Positions 5,376 through 5,608 of a stretch of 5,608 nucleotides of DNA are shown one piece after another. Below the pieces are notes generated by a model. The model searched no databases. It worked only from the letters and a program-made list of their open reading frames with translations, and was not told the DNA's origin. The DNA comes from Oscillibacter sp. (GTDB lineage Bacteria; Bacillota; Clostridia; Oscillospirales; Oscillospiraceae), in assembly GCA_022796315.1 (NCBI GenBank), contig JAAWIL010000136.1, positions 1-5,608 of the forward strand. Reading direction: 5' to 3'. Numbering within the stretch: position 1 is the first letter of the stretch; each line of letters begins with the position of its first letter. The position numbers and the translations under genes are program-made.

Positions 5376-5603
5376 ATGTAGGGGCGGTTATCAACCGCCC
5401 GTCCAAAGGGAGATCCGGTCTGCCGTGGGGAGGTAAGGGAAGTCTGGAGGTCGCGGGGGGATTGGCCCGGCCGGGGGTCCGGGCCCTACCGCCGGCCTAT
5501 GGGGAGTCCGGAGGTCGCGGGGGACGGGCCGCCGAGGGCGGCGGCCCCTACAGGGAAATCCGGAGGTCGCGGGGGGACGGGCGGCAGGTTGCCGCCCCTA
5601 CAT
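5376..5603. repeat. GC-rich hairpin repeat cluster bounded by inverted repeats
   Basis: No gene is seen from 5294 to the window end. This block begins with ATGTAGGGGCGG (5376-5387) and ends with its perfect complement CCGCCCCTACAT (5592-5603). Inside, GGAGGTCGCGGGGG occurs three times (5446-5459, 5510-5523, 5562-5575), each followed by a hairpin and a CCCTAC-type end. The hairpins are 5464-5470 with 5479-5485, 5526-5533 with 5540-5547, and 5579-5586 with 5590-5597. A fourth, 5382-5389 with 5393-5400, sits at the left end in inverted orientation. Stem sequences differ between copies while pairing is kept. This is a REP-like or MITE-like intergenic repeat array; its role is unknown. Confidence 0.75.
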
Positions 5604-5608
5604 GGTCC

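Noticed and set aside
5437..5603. CRISPR array
   Set aside because: The shared units are irregularly spaced and the segments between them are themselves hairpins with related sequence, not unique spacers; no cas genes are present.

Overview
The window looks like chromosomal housekeeping DNA from a high-GC member of the Clostridia, most like the Oscillospiraceae (Flavonifractor/Oscillibacter-type gut bacteria). The grounds are strongly GC-biased third codon positions, AGGAGG-type ribosome binding sites, near-consensus sigma-A promoters (TTGACA-17-TACAAT for proS), a short type-3 prolyl-tRNA synthetase, and GC-rich hairpin repeats between genes. This placement is inferred from style, not from a database search.

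Layout from left to right. Positions 1-320 carry no gene. They hold a small inverted-repeat element (121-283) and the right part of a related copy (4-96). Glycerol kinase glpK (349-1863, +) follows, with no other glycerol genes beside it. A clear promoter (1933-1961) and a structured leader of about 185 nt precede a small coiled-coil/zinc-ribbon protein (2153-2533, +), which ends in a strong terminator. Next is an unrecognised 121-aa protein (2634-2999, +). It converges on a YgjP-type zinc metallopeptidase (3080-3595, -) across a long hairpin. The peptidase and proS (3854-5293, +) diverge from a shared region with two good, oppositely directed promoters. The peptidase promoter is placed so that transcription should begin at or next to the start codon, predicting a leaderless mRNA. 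proS ends in a perfect terminator, followed by a second terminator-like hairpin facing the other strand. The window closes with a cluster of GC-rich hairpin repeats bounded by 12-bp perfect inverted repeats (5376-5603). A single related hairpin also lies between the peptidase and proS.

The genes do not form an evident pathway. Each seems to be its own transcription unit, serving glycerol phosphorylation, proline charging of tRNA, a probable metallopeptidase and two small proteins of unknown role. I see no defence system, prophage, CRISPR array, tRNA or rRNA. The most interesting material is non-coding: two families of structured repeats, the leader with competing hairpins, and the leaderless promoter.
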